A stretch of 6,904 nt of DNA from Planctomycetota bacterium (GTDB lineage: Bacteria > Planctomycetota > GCA-002687715 > DRQF01), in assembly GCA_015485455.1 (NCBI GenBank), contig WFTN01000060.1, positions 1 to 6,904 of the forward strand, read 5' to 3'. The notes under the pieces were generated by a model. The model searched no databases. It was not told where the DNA came from and saw nothing but the letters and a program-made list of their open reading frames with translations. Of the stretch, positions 5,909-6,904 are shown one piece after another (position 1 is the stretch's first letter; the number at the start of each line of letters is the position of its first letter). Position numbers and translations under genes: made by a program.

Positions 5909-6904
5909 TCAGGGTTGTGTGGCCGTCCACCTAACTGATGTGAAAGACAAGGTGCAGTTGTCCAGGCAGAGTCCCATAGGAGATGAGGTCGTGGGAAGTT
6001 CTACGATCATGGTCTCGTCCAGGAAAATTTGCAGCTTTTTTTTTCTTTGCTGCGCTGCCAAGTGCAGTCCCTTGGCTTCTTTGTTGACCAGGAAGATACC
6101 TTTGTGGCTTGGGATCCAGGCGCCGTTTCTAAGGATGTCAATCTTCCATCTGCCGTTCTCAACCAACAACACGGTATAGTTCTTTGGGTCTATGAAGTGC
6201 AGGAGAAGACCTCCGCGCCAAGGGGTGCCTAATTGGGGGATGACCAATTGGGCTTCGAAAGATTGACAGTGCTTCTTGGTACGGCACATGCTGACGACGC
6301 CAGCGAATCCCCGCAGATGTTGCTTTGCCCGGCCTTCCCATTGGTTGAAGACTTGTTTCATGGGTTCTTGATGGCCACGTAACCAAGCGACGATTTCTTG
6401 TTTTGTCTTCTTGCTGTTCCCAATGATCTGGCGCAGAAGTGTCTTGGCCGGTTTTAAGTCATTGAGATGTTTGCTGATTTTGGCCCATTTCTTCTTGGCT
6501 TTCTTATTCGGGCGGCAGAGCCAATGGACAAGAGCCCATTGCTCTGCTCGATCACTTTGGTTCATGGATGAAACCATGGCGCCCAAATCGTAGTCAGGGT
6601 GGCTCATGATTTTGAGGGCCCGAGCAGGAAAATCTTTTAAGCTGATGGTGGGAACGGCTCCCAAGACCAAGGTGGCTCCGTCCCATTGATGGCGAGAGAG
6701 GTATTCTGTGATTCCTTCTATGAACCAAGCGTCGTGAGGCGTGTGATTTTTCGTGCTCGACAGAAAATGGAACTGATGGACGCATTCGTGAATGAGGAGT
6801 TGTCGGGTGTAGTAAACCGTAGGCTGGCGATATTGGAAAACGGTTTTGAGGGGAGGCCAATAGTAACCCCCAGCTCCAGGGCCCGGAGGGGTGACCTTTT
6901 GCTT
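5909..6904 (-). CDS. Zinc metallopeptidase (gluzincin-like) with C-terminal jelly-roll domain, 5' end missing
   Basis: The frame is open from the right edge to TGA at 5909-5911, giving 331 visible residues; the N-terminus lies beyond the window. Near the start of the visible part is LLIHECVHQFHF, with the zinc motif HECVH at visible residues 39-43 (DNA 6776-6790). WFIEGITEYL (60-69) follows 16 residues later, and its E63 would be the third zinc ligand. HExxH followed by a Trp-x-x-E-G-x-x-E-Tyr motif is the gluzincin arrangement seen in M1 and in the peptidase MA-like and DUF1570-type groups, the latter frequent in planctomycetes. Residues 90-200 are helical and Lys-rich, as in the domain following the active site in such peptidases. 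Residues 216-326 form a beta-sandwich (GGLLLHFIDPKNYTVLLVENG, then IFLDETMIVEL and a final GLCLDNCTLSFTSVRW). This resembles the laminin-G/DUF1080-type concanavalin-like fold and suggests glycan binding. An internal TTG at 6668-6670 should not be taken as the start, because it would remove the active site. Confidence 0.85.
   Translation of the reverse strand, partial: KQKVTPPGPGAGGYYWPPLKTVFQYRQPTVYYTRQLLIHECVHQFHFLSSTKNHTPHDAWFIEGITEYLSRHQWDGATLVLGAVPTISLKDFPARALKIMSHPDYDLGAMVSSMNQSDRAEQWALVHWLCRPNKKAKKKWAKISKHLNDLKPAKTLLRQIIGNSKKTKQEIVAWLRGHQEPMKQVFNQWEGRAKQHLRGFAGVVSMCRTKKHCQSFEAQLVIPQLGTPWRGGLLLHFIDPKNYTVLLVENGRWKIDILRNGAWIPSHKGIFLVNKEAKGLHLAAQQRKKKLQIFLDETMIVELPTTSSPMGLCLDNCTLSFTSVRWTATQP
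6776..6790 (-). other. HExxH zinc-binding active site
   Basis: Reads HECVH. In gluzincins the two His ligate zinc and the Glu activates water. The candidate third ligand, Glu of FIEG, is encoded at 6716-6718, 19 residues after the second His. M1 enzymes have 18 residues there, so the spacing is close to, though not identical with, that family. Confidence 0.85.

Noticed and set aside
5712..5930. 72-codon minus-strand frame across the gap between the two minus-strand genes
   Set aside because: No ribosome binding site at its far start and no protein-like pattern. Only the last 12 codons, which have their own strong site, were kept as a possible leader ORF.

Overview
This 6.9 kb window looks like ordinary chromosomal DNA from a Gram-negative-type bacterium with many large exported proteins. 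Three traits fit a Planctomycetota or wider PVC-group genome: a giant secreted Asp-box propeller protein, a membrane-anchored protein with carboxypeptidase-regulatory-like modules, and a gluzincin-type metallopeptidase fused to a lectin-like C-terminal domain. That assignment is inferred from protein types only, because there is no rRNA or other marker gene. I see no tRNA, rRNA, CRISPR array, transposase, phage gene or attachment site.

Layout from left to right. At the left edge, the first 51 to 72 codons of an unrecognised minus-strand gene run out of the window. Diverging from it on the plus strand (222-3566) is a 1114-residue secreted protein of the sortilin/BNR-like 'glycosyl hydrolase' superfamily. 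It is unusual in carrying a PDZ domain within the first propeller, lysine/arginine-rich linkers and an acidic tail. A 173-base convergent gap follows, holding a long imperfect inverted repeat (3594-3655). Two minus-strand genes come next: a 662-residue membrane-anchored protein of Ig-like modules (3740-5728), and upstream of it a zinc metallopeptidase with HECVH and a downstream Glu (5909 to the right edge, 5' end missing). A 180-base gap separates them, and it contains a possible 12-codon leader ORF with a strong ribosome binding site overlapping the start of the 662-residue gene.

All three well-visible proteins appear to act outside the cytoplasm. The two minus-strand genes could share a transcript, but nothing in the sequence ties them to one pathway, and the plus-strand gene is a separate convergent unit. 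I found no defence, secretion or biosynthetic cassette. The most distinctive items are the PDZ-in-propeller architecture, the peptidase-plus-jelly-roll fusion and the leader ORF.
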